Assembly: GCA_021413535.1 (NCBI GenBank)
Contig: JAIOQF010000078.1
Span: 1-12,703 of the forward strand
Direction of reading: 5' to 3'
DNA from: Verrucomicrobiota bacterium
GTDB lineage: Bacteria; Verrucomicrobiota; Verrucomicrobiia; Verrucomicrobiales; Verrucomicrobiaceae
DNA: 12,703 nucleotides
Within the stretch, counting starts at the first letter, position 1. Each line of letters begins with the position of its first letter. The notes beneath the pieces are model-generated. The model did not search any database. It saw nothing but the letters and a program-made list of their open reading frames with translations, and had not been told where the DNA came from. This document shows, piece by piece, positions 1 to 5,161 of this stretch. The position numbers were made by a program, and so were the translations under genes.

Positions 1-286
1 CGCGGCGAGTTGAAGCTGGACTATCCGGCTGTTTCTGGGCGAAGTCTGCGATGAGTCGTTGGTTGAGGAGCTTATTCAAAGCCGCGACACGTCTGGTTTT
101 TTGTTCCGCCGGTTCGAGCGCGTTCCAGGTCTCACCGTTGCGCCACAGAAGGTCGCGCAACTCCAGCGCAGTTTCAGTTTGAGTGATGACCGCTCGATTT
201 ACCTTCGCGACGGCGTGGTCATCCTGCCGATTGCATCCCGCAATCAGCGCCACAAGCGCACTTGCTGCGACGATGACCTTCTTCAT
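1..286 (-). CDS. SurA/PpiC-type lipoprotein (periplasmic chaperone or peptidyl-prolyl isomerase), 3' part outside the window
   Basis: This reading frame is open from an ATG at 286 to the left edge and gives 95 complete residues. The N-terminus has a lysine-containing start, a hydrophobic stretch and a lipobox ending ALIAGC, with Cys18 the predicted lipidation site, so the product should be a membrane-anchored lipoprotein. Residues 26-82 (VAKVNRAVITQTE, followed by amphipathic helices ending LNKLLNQRLI) look like the N-terminal helical domain of SurA/PrsA/PpiC chaperones, where a 'VNG..IT..E' segment starts the domain. The catalytic parvulin domain, if present, lies beyond the window, so isomerase activity cannot be judged. 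Only 4 bases separate it from the stop of the upstream protease gene, so the two are probably cotranscribed as a protein quality-control pair. No clear Shine-Dalgarno sequence is seen. Confidence 0.7.
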   Translation of the reverse strand, partial: MKKVIVAASALVALIAGCNRQDDHAVAKVNRAVITQTETALELRDLLWRNGETWNALEPAEQKTRRVAALNKLLNQRLIADFAQKQPDSPASTRR

Positions 287-290
287 GACA

Positions 291-1298
291 TTATCGGATA
301 TGAAACTTCTTCGTCAGCAATTTGCCCTTGACCATGCCGACGCGGTTCCACGCGCTTTGATCGTTCATCGGCACCCAGCGGCGCTCCTCCTTGCGGTAGT
401 GCCAGTCCTTGTCGTTCTGATAGAGGAAGGCCGAGCCCTTGCCTTCGACGATGTTCAGGATTTCGTGATCGTGGTAGTTTACTTCGTCGTAGTCGGTGAT
501 CGCCTGCTGGCCCATTTCGGAATAAAGTTCGTTCAAGTCGATCAGCAGGTCGTTGAGCGCGGGATCGAGCGCTCCGACTTGCAGGCCGATGCGCTTCGCT
601 TCGCGCAACATGATGGGATAACCATGGCTGGGATACGCGGAGTTCAGATGTTTGCTGATGCGCTGGCGCTCCTTCATGTTCGTCACGTGATAGGAGAGGA
701 TTTCCTCGCAGATCTTGATGGAGAGCGAGCTGGCGCGGTCGATGGCGCCAAACACCAGTGGATGAACTTGGTGGTAGAGGCTGGGGTAGGGGTTAGCTTC
801 GCCGCTGCCGCTCGATTCCTTCCAGAGCCGGAGCACGCGATTAAGCTCGTCCTGGCTCACCGACACGGCGCTGTTGTTCCGATCCACTGGTGACAGGGCG
901 TGGGTGAGGGAAGTATCCACCGCCGTGAGATAAGCCAGCGGCCCCATCTTGATCTCGTCCGCACCAAGCGCCATCATGGTCGCCGCACTGGCGCACTCCA
1001 GCGGAACCAGCGCAGTGATCTTGTCCGCATGTTGCCGGAGCAGGTTCACGATGCGGAGCGCAGCCTGGCCGTTGCCGCCGTTCGACTTGATGAATAGAAA
1101 AAGCTGTTTTTGATGGCCGAGATCTTTTAGAACCTCGAAGAATGCCGCCACGTCATTGTGACACACGCTGCCGTTGCCTGAAGACCAGTAAGTGATGAAG
1201 GCCCCACCGAGTTTCTTTTCGATCTGGGCGATGATCTTCTGCGTCTGAGGAAAGAGGATCGGCGGCTTGGTAATTTTGATGGCAGGATTCTTTTGCAT
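291..1298 (-). CDS. SDH/SppA-like ClpP-fold serine protease
   Basis: A 335-residue protein of the serine dehydrogenase proteinase (SDH) class, related to the SppA/ClpP crotonase-fold peptidases. Visible landmarks are the oxyanion-type loop KSNGGNGQAA (residues 71-80), the nucleophile region ECASAATMMALGADEIKMGP with Ser104 as probable catalytic serine, and a later LSYHVTNMKE...HGYPI..EAKRIGLQV block (about 201-241) typical of this family. There is no signal peptide or obvious membrane segment, so a cytoplasmic or membrane-associated location is likely. I chose the ATG at 1298. The frame extends to 1367, but the extra 23 residues are Arg/Pro-rich and partly encoded by a palindromic repeat, so they are probably not translated. 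Its physiological substrate is unknown. The lipoprotein gene follows after 4 bases. Confidence 0.75.
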   Translation of the reverse strand: MQKNPAIKITKPPILFPQTQKIIAQIEKKLGGAFITYWSSGNGSVCHNDVAAFFEVLKDLGHQKQLFLFIKSNGGNGQAALRIVNLLRQHADKITALVPLECASAATMMALGADEIKMGPLAYLTAVDTSLTHALSPVDRNNSAVSVSQDELNRVLRLWKESSGSGEANPYPSLYHQVHPLVFGAIDRASSLSIKICEEILSYHVTNMKERQRISKHLNSAYPSHGYPIMLREAKRIGLQVGALDPALNDLLIDLNELYSEMGQQAITDYDEVNYHDHEILNIVEGKGSAFLYQNDKDWHYRKEERRWVPMNDQSAWNRVGMVKGKLLTKKFHIR

Positions 1299-1341
1299 GG
1301 GGGTGGGAGGATGAGCGGGGCGCGGGTGAAGTGCAATTCGT

Positions 1342-1377
1342 TTGTAGTCCCGCCTTGAGGCGGCCATGGGTTGTAGT
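1342..1377. repeat. Palindromic repeat with flanking 7-bp direct repeats
   Basis: A perfect inverted repeat CCGCCT-TG-AGGCGG at 1350-1363 is bracketed by two copies of TTGTAGT (1342-1348 and 1371-1377). From memory, similar GC-rich elements reading 'PPEGGTTN' when translated recur in intergenic DNA of Verrucomicrobiota genomes. Only one copy is present here, so its multicopy nature is an inference. It lies just upstream of the probable start of the protease gene and explains the artificial N-terminal extension of that frame. A REP-like or miniature mobile element is possible. Confidence 0.5.
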
Positions 1378-1386
1378 GTCTTTGTC

Positions 1387-1563
1387 TTACCTGTTTTGTA
1401 TTTCGCAAAGGCGTATTACAAAGTGTCTGCTCTTTTGAAATGCTCTGTAATGATTCAGCAGGCTGGCGATCTCTCGGCAAAGTTGGTTTTCGAGCTTTGC
1501 GGTCATATTTGACACGATAATATGACGCAAGAGCGCGTCATAATCCGCAAAACTGTCGGCCAT
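1387..1563 (-). CDS. Doubtful small ORF, 58 residues
   Basis: A minus-strand frame runs from an ATG at 1563 to a TAA at 1387 and would encode a 58-residue, Leu/Arg-rich, probably helical peptide. It shows no domain I recognise and has no convincing ribosome binding site. Its start region coincides with the direct and inverted repeats at the left end of the cassette array. An integron integrase normally occupies this place and orientation, but none of the tyrosine-recombinase landmarks (RHRY) is present, so it is not a recognisable integrase remnant. It may be non-coding. Confidence 0.2.
   Translation of the reverse strand: MADSFADYDALLRHIIVSNMTAKLENQLCREIASLLNHYRAFQKSRHFVIRLCEIQNR
1502..1542. 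repeat. Three GTCATA/TATGAC half-sites forming two overlapping inverted repeats
   Basis: GTCATAT (1502-1508) faces ATATGAC (1520-1526) across 11 bases. TATGACGC (1521-1528) faces GCGTCATA (1535-1542) across 6 bases, which can form an 8-bp hairpin or a protein-binding dyad. A TTGACA hexamer (1509-1514) lies between the first two arms, but no well-spaced -10 box follows, so I do not call a promoter. An operator or recombinase-binding region at the left end of the cassette array is possible. Confidence 0.4.
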
Positions 1564-1593
1564 AACGCTGGTGACATACCTTGCAAAACTGTC
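1547..1593 (+). repeat. 11-bp direct repeats next to the first cassette
   Basis: GCAAAACTGTC occurs twice, at 1547-1557 and 1583-1593, a spacing of 36 bases, just before the first cassette junction at 1606. Integron attI sites are known to carry direct repeats bound by the integrase beside the recombination core, so this could be an attI-like remnant. That reading is speculative, because no intI gene is adjacent. Confidence 0.35.
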
Positions 1594-1605
1594 TATGATT
1601 AGGTA

Positions 1606-1612
1606 GTTAGCC
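1606..1612 (+). other. Left cassette junction, R'-like core GTTAGCC
   Basis: GTTAGCC resembles the integron core GTTRRRY, with one mismatch at the sixth base, and marks the left end of cassette 1, with recombination expected between G1606 and T1607. It is the exact reverse complement of the R'' box GGCTAAC at 2167-2173, and the match extends to 12 bases (1606-1617 against 2162-2173). No convincing L''/L' pair is seen to its left, so it is either an attI core or the end of a decayed attC. Confidence 0.6.
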
Positions 1613-1626
1613 CGCACTCGCACGTC

Positions 1627-2172
1627 ATGCAAAAACTTGCACGCTTCAAATGGCCTATTCTCTTGGTGGTGATTGGCATTGCACTCAACATCGTGGCGGT
1701 CATTGCCATGCTTGATGTGTTCCGGGGTTCTGGCACGTCGTTTCTCGCTCCCGGCGAGGCGTCCGTCACCATAACGAAGCCCGGCGATTACACGCTTTGG
1801 CACGAGACCAAGACTCTTATTGATGGGCAGTTCATGTCATTCCCCGACGACCTTCCTTCCGGCACGACCATCAAGATTCTCAAACAGCCGGAGGGCGCCG
1901 CCGTGCCGTTACGAAGAGGTGGAGTGAGCAGTATGGAGTCAGGCGGCACACGGCGGGTTTCTGTCGGCCAGCTTACGTTCAGCAGTCCGGGACAGTATCA
2001 GGTTGTGGTTACGGGATTGACTGAGAAGCACGCGTTCTACTTGGACGAGGCGAAGTTCCTTCGGATGTTTTTGCGTGTGATGGTTTCCGGTTTGGTGGGT
2101 ATGCTGTCCTTGTTCGCAGGCATCGGTTCAGGCATTTATGTTCTTGTTCAGTCATCAAAACGTGCGGGCTAA
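1627..2172 (+). CDS. Cassette 1: uncharacterised two-helix membrane protein with a beta-rich middle domain
   Basis: A 181-residue protein of unknown function. Hydrophobic segments lie at about residues 10-29 and 151-174. The 120 residues between them are rich in alternating polar and hydrophobic residues and Gly/Pro turns (PGDYTLWHE around 52-60, then SSPGQYQVVVTG around 119-130), suggesting a small beta-sandwich exposed outside the membrane. The short basic tail SSKRAG should be cytoplasmic. The ATG at 1627 begins 20 bases after the cassette junction, and there is no strong ribosome binding site. The TAA stop lies inside the R'' box of the following attC, a common arrangement in gene cassettes. 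It could be a lineage-specific envelope protein; no enzymatic motif is visible. Confidence 0.75.
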   Translation: MQKLARFKWPILLVVIGIALNIVAVIAMLDVFRGSGTSFLAPGEASVTITKPGDYTLWHETKTLIDGQFMSFPDDLPSGTTIKILKQPEGAAVPLRRGGVSSMESGGTRRVSVGQLTFSSPGQYQVVVTGLTEKHAFYLDEAKFLRMFLRVMVSGLVGMLSLFAGIGSGIYVLVQSSKRAG

Positions 2173-2259
2173 CCATCCGCTGCAACGAACGGCGGCGAGC
2201 CGTCGTGGTTGCAAGCGGCGCGCCTCGTGGCCGCTGTCGCGCGGCTTCGGTTGTTCGGC
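2167..2259 (+). repeat. attC1, recombination site of cassette 1
   Basis: R'' is GGCTAAC (2167-2173), followed by a 5-base spacer CATCC and a GCTGCAAC box (2179-2186) in the L'' position. R' is GTTCGGC (2253-2259). An internal stem pairs GCTGCAAC with GTTGCAAGC (2208-2216), leaving one base unpaired. The L' expected just before R' pairs only poorly with L'', so this is the least regular of the internal sites. Its translation ('HPLQRTAASRRGC'-like) resembles C-terminal tails that I recall from many metagenomic proteins, which fits a widespread attC family. Confidence 0.65.
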
Positions 2260-2281
2260 CAGGAAACATAGTCCATCTCCT

Positions 2282-2895
2282 ATGATTCGATACTTCATCG
2301 CCATCCTCGCAGCGACGGCAGCACTCATTTTGCCGTCTGAGGCGGTCAATGATTCGACATTCCTTGATTATCTCGGACGAACGAGCTTGAAGGTGGAGGA
2401 CTGTGTTTCTCGTGATCCCTCAGAGTTGTTTCTTGTGGTTGCTGAGCGTGAGAAGCTCGGATACTCAGGCACTCCCAGCCACGAAGAGACCGTTATTGAG
2501 GCATTTTATCAGAACTACACCAAGGTGCTGAAGGCGCACAACGACTCCAAACATGTTGAGGTCGCCAAAGCCCGATCACCCACGCCCGTGTTGACGCCTA
2601 CGTCGAGCACCTTATCTCGAGGCTTGCCGACGGCGGCTTTCCTGGAGAGTCGCTCGCTGCCGATCTATCCATTACGGATGTGGCTGACTATGTGCGCACC
2701 ACTTGTGTGCTTCGATTCGCTCGCGACGGAGCAGCTATTCCTGCCCCAGATTGGGACAGTATTTCGGCAGATGTGACGAGGCACTTGCGAGCCATTGCGC
2801 GTTCCCCAAGTCCGCATGAGTCACGAGTGCTGCACTATTTCCTCGCCCAATTCGCGGACACCTATCCAAATGCCCTACATCCTAGAACCAAATAA
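2282..2895 (+). pseudogene. Cassette 2: exported protein of unknown function, split by a frameshift
   Basis: An ATG at 2282 opens a frame with a clear signal peptide (MIRYFIAILAATAALILPSEA) and about 95 plausible residues up to HVEVAK near 2569. That frame then turns into low-quality Pro/Ser/Leu sequence and ends at 2776. In the frame one base back, a well-formed continuation starting around HARVDAYVEHL (2581) runs to a TAA at 2893-2895, 9 bases before the attC. The second frame opens only after a TGA at 2557-2559, so the switch lies between about 2560 and 2580 and equals the loss of one base. Joined, the product would be about 204 residues, helical and secreted. A sequencing indel or true decay are both possible; no classic -1 slippery heptamer is seen. 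Confidence 0.65.
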
Positions 2896-2904
2896 CCAAC
2901 CGCG

Positions 2905-2997
2905 GCCGAACAAAACGGATGCAGGCAGCTCCTCGGATGGCATCTATCGTATCATCAACGTCTCTCGCTCGCCGTTGCCTGACCCGAGATGTTCGGC
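2905..2997 (+). repeat. attC2, recombination site of cassette 2
   Basis: R'' GCCGAAC (2905-2911), spacer AAAAC, L'' GGATGCAGGCA (2917-2927), L' TGCCTGACCC (2976-2985), spacer GAGAT, R' GTTCGGC (2991-2997). L' pairs with L'' except for one extra G in L'' (position 2921) and a G-T wobble, which is the extrahelical-base arrangement expected of attC. GGCCGAAC (2904-2911) is the exact reverse complement of the start of cassette 2 (2253-2260). About three quarters of the site matches attC5, including its middle part. Confidence 0.8.
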
Positions 2998-3024
2998 CAA
3001 AAACCAAGTTCACCCCACGATCCG

Positions 3025-3558
3025 ATGAAGCATATCCTCGTCGCCTTTTCTGCGTCGTTGCTGACTGGACTGCTCTACGGAGATGACGAAATCTTGACTG
3101 ATAAGTGGCCCGAGCGAGTTGCGATACTGAAGACCTCAGAGGCATACACCACTAAGGCTGGAGACTTCACCATCTCGATCACTACACCAGAAAGTTCCGA
3201 GATTCGAGCGATGGGTGGATCGGGTGGGCCTATGATGAAGTTCTCGGTGCAGAGAGCCGCAGACGGCAAGAAGATCGAGTTCTACGAACAGGGAGTTTGT
3301 GCTGTCTTGCTTCCGTCATGGAGGGGTTTTCCACAGATTGAGATTTGGGGGCGAGGAGGCGGGGGATATTGGTCCAGAGGTCTTTTCAGGTTTGCGGGTG
3401 GCGAGTATAAAGCTGTTCGCTACGATCAGTTTGAGGAGTGGCCTCGCCACGGGAACGAAAAGGCAGGGACAGTCGAACCACCATTTAGACCACACGGCGA
3501 GGGTGACGATGCTGGAATGAAGTTGTATCTGATTGAATCCAAGAAGCCAACACCATGA
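3025..3558 (+). CDS. Cassette 3: small secreted protein of unknown function
   Basis: A 177-residue protein starting at the ATG at 3025. The first 19 residues (MKHILVAFSASLLTGLLYG) form a signal peptide without a lipobox Cys, so export to the periplasm or outside is likely. The rest is rich in short beta-like segments and Gly, including FPQIEIWGRGGGG (about 102-114) followed by YWSRGLFRFAGGEYKAVR, a pattern seen in secreted beta-repeat proteins. No catalytic motif is recognised. The longer frame from 2989 would start inside attC2, so the downstream ATG is preferred. The TGA stop at 3556-3558 lies 10 bases before the R'' box of attC3. It is the only gene of cassette 2992-3689. Confidence 0.75.
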   Translation: MKHILVAFSASLLTGLLYGDDEILTDKWPERVAILKTSEAYTTKAGDFTISITTPESSEIRAMGGSGGPMMKFSVQRAADGKKIEFYEQGVCAVLLPSWRGFPQIEIWGRGGGGYWSRGLFRFAGGEYKAVRYDQFEEWPRHGNEKAGTVEPPFRPHGEGDDAGMKLYLIESKKPTP

Positions 3559-3568
3559 GACCAAAGGG

Positions 3569-3695
3569 GCCGAACAAAACGCTGGTGCCAGCCGACGGGG
3601 CTGCTGTGTCGGCCATGCTTTCCGCAACTCCAACTTGCCCTCTGGTCTCCACGCTCACCCCCGCCCCTGCGGTCGGCACAACTTAGACGTTAGGC
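3569..3695 (+). repeat. attC3, recombination site of cassette 3
   Basis: R'' GCCGAAC (3569-3575), spacer AAAAC, L'' GCTGGTGCC (3581-3589), L' GGCACAAC (3675-3682), spacer TTAGAC, R' GTTAGGC (3689-3695), which fits the canonical GTTRRRY. L' and L'' pair apart from one extra G in L'' and a G-T pair. GGCCGAAC (3568-3575) is the exact complement of the start of cassette 3 (2991-2998). Its length of 127 bases is within the attC size range. The loop holds further GC-rich inverted segments. Confidence 0.8.
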
Positions 3696-3704
3696 TAAGA
3701 AAAA

Positions 3705-4031
3705 ATGAACCCATATCTAATATTGGCAATAGCGATAGTCGCATCACACTTATGCCGCATGGCTACTTGCCGAGGATACGCTTCATTTCGATTACTCGAT
3801 AAGCCGTTGGCCGCGTTGGCGTTATTCGGAGTGATACTTCTAGTGGGTGATCTCGCAGAGATAATTGAACGAAGGCAGTGGTGGAGCGGTGGTGAAGCTC
3901 ACGCGGTAATCAACGTCTTCTTATTTATCGGACTTGCGCTCTTTGTCATATTCGTTTTGCTCCCATCGCCATATTCCAACAAGAAGATCGCCGACCAAGA
4001 CGCTGGCGGCAACGGCGGACAAGCTCCCTGA
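3705..4031 (+). CDS. Cassette 4: small integral membrane protein of unknown function
   Basis: A 108-residue protein with two clear hydrophobic helices at about 34-50 and 67-86 and a weaker one at 3-20, so probably a two- or three-span inner-membrane protein. Charged residues EIIERRQWW (about 52-60) lie between the second and third segments. The ATG at 3705 is 10 bases after the R' box, with an A-rich stretch (AAGAAAAA) but no strong ribosome binding site. The frame reads on into the attC: residues from about 96 to 108 (ADQDAGGNGGQAP) are encoded by R'' and L'' of attC4, so the tail is probably a by-product of the recombination site. No family is recognised. Confidence 0.65.
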   Translation: MNPYLILAIAIVASHLCRMATCRGYASFRLLDKPLAALALFGVILLVGDLAEIIERRQWWSGGEAHAVINVFLFIGLALFVIFVLLPSPYSNKKIADQDAGGNGGQAP

Positions 4032-4092
4032 TTCGCTTCGCTCTGAACATCCTAAGGCCACCGTGCCACAGTTCTAACATTAGACGTTGCTA
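3990..4092 (+). repeat. attC4, partly degenerate recombination site of cassette 4
   Basis: R'' GCCGACC (3990-3996), spacer AAGAC and L'' GCTGGCGGCA (4002-4011) align base for base with the left half of attC3. A matching L' TGCCACAGT (4064-4072) pairs with L'' leaving one G unpaired. The L'-R' spacer is unusually long (13 bases) but ends TTAGAC as in attC3. R' is GTTGCTA (4086-4092), which deviates from GTTRRRY. R'' also fails to match the start of cassette 4 (GTTAGGC), so the site is diverged or recombined. Confidence 0.55.
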
Positions 4093-4100
4093 CGCACCTC

Positions 4101-4622
4101 ATGAAAACCTCACTGTGCTTCCTTTTCCTGATGGCGACACTCACCGGATTATTCGCCGGTGAACGCGGCCTCCTCGAGACATTCCAGCCATTGAACAGCC
4201 TAGACTCTGAAAGGGTGACGATAGCCCCTGTCATGTGTTACGCAGACAATACCCATGTCGGCTGGCACCAGGCGATTCGCTATATCGCCGCAAAATATGT
4301 TCCGCCATCGCTCGCAGATAAACCCGTCGGCGATATCAATGTCGCTTCACTTTGCGGGCTATCTCTATGGGCAGGCGACGGCGACGATGGGCGGATAACC
4401 ATTTATCTTGATTTCCGCTCGCTCAAGATACCGAAGAACCTGGGATATACCGAGACAGCGGTAGTAACCGCCACTTTGGAGTGTATGCGGCGAGTGGCGG
4501 GCGACAAACTGAACGCCACGCCGATCGAAACCAAGTTTAAGCCAGAGGGACAAGAAGCGATTAAGGAACTAGTGAGCGCATTCATCCAACACCCCAAAGA
4601 CAAAGAGTTTCAACCGCAATGA
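4101..4622 (+). CDS. Cassette 5: small secreted protein of unknown function
   Basis: A 173-residue protein from the ATG at 4101, which is 9 bases after the R' box of attC4. Residues 1-20 (MKTSLCFLFLMATLTGLFAG) form a signal peptide; Cys6 lies too early for a lipobox, so a soluble exported product is expected. The mature part contains a HQAIRYIAAKYVPP segment (about 55-68), an acidic AGDGDDGRITIYLDFRSL stretch (about 91-108) that looks like beta-strand, and a helical C-terminus ending PKDKEFQPQ. I recognise no family or active site. It is the only gene of cassette 4087-4716, and the TGA stop is 7 bases before R'' of attC5. Confidence 0.75.
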   Translation: MKTSLCFLFLMATLTGLFAGERGLLETFQPLNSLDSERVTIAPVMCYADNTHVGWHQAIRYIAAKYVPPSLADKPVGDINVASLCGLSLWAGDGDDGRITIYLDFRSLKIPKNLGYTETAVVTATLECMRRVAGDKLNATPIETKFKPEGQEAIKELVSAFIQHPKDKEFQPQ

Positions 4623-4629
4623 CCGCAAC

Positions 4630-4722
4630 ACCGAACAAACCGGATGCAGGCAAGGGCTCTGATGGCATCTGTCGCGTCATCGACTCTTCCTGCCCGCTGT
4701 CGCCTGATCCGAGATAGTAGGC
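4630..4722 (+). repeat. attC5, recombination site of cassette 5
   Basis: R'' ACCGAAC (4630-4636), spacer AAACC, L'' GGATGCAGGC (4642-4651), L' GCCTGATCC (4702-4710), spacer GAGAT, R' AGTAGGC (4716-4722). L' and L'' pair perfectly around one unpaired G (position 4646). It is a close relative of attC2, including the interior GATGGCATCT block. R' has lost the G-TT core: AGTAGGC where GTTAGGC would be expected from the R'' of cassette 6, so recombination here may be impaired. Confidence 0.75.
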
Positions 4723-4725
4723 TCC

Positions 4726-5103
4726 ATGAACATGCCGAATTCTCAATCGCTCCAGGATGAGGCCAAGACTTTCATGGATCGCCATGACTGGGAAGGTGCT
4801 GCGCCGATCCTTGAGCGTGACATCATCGAGCATCCCCTTGACCCGTGGAGCCGAATGTTTCTTGGAAGCTGCCACCTCGAGTTAAAGCATTTTGCCACCG
4901 CTCTGGAGCATTTCCGCGCTGCTGAGGTTTTGGCTCCAGACAACAGCACACCAATCGGGTGCCAAGGAGATGTGTTCTGCGCGGCGGGTGATTGGGAACA
5001 AGCAGGGGAGTTCTACCGGAAAGCGCTTGAGTTGAACCCTGACGATGATCTCGCTATCAAGAACTGGAACTGTTGGAGGGCGAAGATGGCAAAAGAAGCC
5101 TAA
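4726..5103 (+). CDS. Cassette 6: tetratricopeptide repeat (TPR) protein
   Basis: A 125-residue protein made almost entirely of three TPR units at about residues 8-39, 41-72 and 75-107. The last (AAGDWEQAGEFYRKALELNPDD) is the clearest. TPRs are helical protein-binding scaffolds; there is no signal peptide or membrane helix, so a cytoplasmic interaction protein is likely, partner unknown. The ATG at 4726 is 3 bases after R' of attC5, and a second ATG at 4732 is an equally possible start. The ribosome binding site, if any, would lie inside the attC (GAGATAGTAGG). The TAA stop (5101-5103) is inside the next R'' box GCCTAAC, as in cassette 1. Confidence 0.8.
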   Translation: MNMPNSQSLQDEAKTFMDRHDWEGAAPILERDIIEHPLDPWSRMFLGSCHLELKHFATALEHFRAAEVLAPDNSTPIGCQGDVFCAAGDWEQAGEFYRKALELNPDDDLAIKNWNCWRAKMAKEA

Positions 5104-5131
5104 CGGAACTCCTGACGAAATGGCGTTACGC
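5098..5131 (+). repeat. Truncated attC6 at the right end of the array
   Basis: GCCTAAC (5098-5104) is a canonical R'' (RYYYAAC) whose GCCTA part is complementary to TAGGC at the start of cassette 6 (4718-4722). It is followed by a 5-base spacer GGAAC and a possible L'' TCCTGACGA, but no matching L' is found before argG. GTTACGC (5125-5131) is only a weak R' candidate. The site appears truncated, so the right end of the array is probably eroded. Confidence 0.45.
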
Positions 5132-5143
5132 TATGTTTTGATC

Positions 5144-5161
5144 CATGCGGAGGGCCGCATG
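5144..5161 (+). terminator. Hairpin between cassette array and argG
   Basis: CATGCGG and CCGCATG form a perfect 7-bp stem around an AGGG loop, followed after AGCCAC by TTTT. It lies between the convergent cassette 6 gene and argG and could stop transcription of either, but the T-run is short and displaced, so an intrinsic terminator is only possible. Confidence 0.35.

Larger units (their letters stand above)
1607..5131 (+). mobile_element. Array of six integron-type gene cassettes without a visible integrase (CALIN-like)
   Basis: Six same-strand small ORFs are each followed by an attC-like site. Deduced cassettes are 1607-2253, 2254-2991, 2992-3689, 3690-4086, 4087-4716 and 4717 to about 5131, with the right end uncertain. 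Three properties fit integron cassettes rather than an operon. One ORF per unit is separated by structured 90-130 base sites. The R'' box of cassettes 1-3 is exactly complementary to the start of the same cassette, and cassette 6 nearly so. L''/L' arms pair with one unpaired base in L''. The array sits between a protease gene and argG, both on the minus strand. No tyrosine recombinase is encoded in the window, so mobility would need an integrase elsewhere. No cassette-array promoter could be identified. Confidence 0.75.

Noticed and set aside
183..893. Long plus-strand ORF opposite the protease gene
   Set aside because: It is an antisense shadow: the protease on the other strand has recognisable family motifs, and the shadow product is low-complexity and unlike any family.
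1509..1523. Sigma70 promoter from TTGACA and GATAATAT
   Set aside because: The two boxes are almost adjacent, far closer than the 15-19 base spacing needed.
1387..1803. 138-codon minus-strand ORF across the left array boundary as an integrase remnant
   Set aside because: Its first part is antisense to the cassette 1 gene, and no conserved tyrosine-recombinase residues or patch motifs are visible; only the last 58 codons are kept as a doubtful ORF.
2138..2281. Upstream extension of the cassette 2 frame
   Set aside because: It translates attC1 and the cassette boundary; the ATG at 2282 begins a proper signal peptide.
2557..2581. Programmed -1 ribosomal frameshift in cassette 2
   Set aside because: No classic X-XXY-YYZ slippery site or clear downstream pseudoknot was seen in the overlap; a one-base indel is simpler.
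2905..4722. CRISPR array interpretation of the recurring sites
   Set aside because: The sites are 400-740 bases apart, imperfectly alike, and separated by ORFs, which fits attC sites and not short repeats with uniform spacers.
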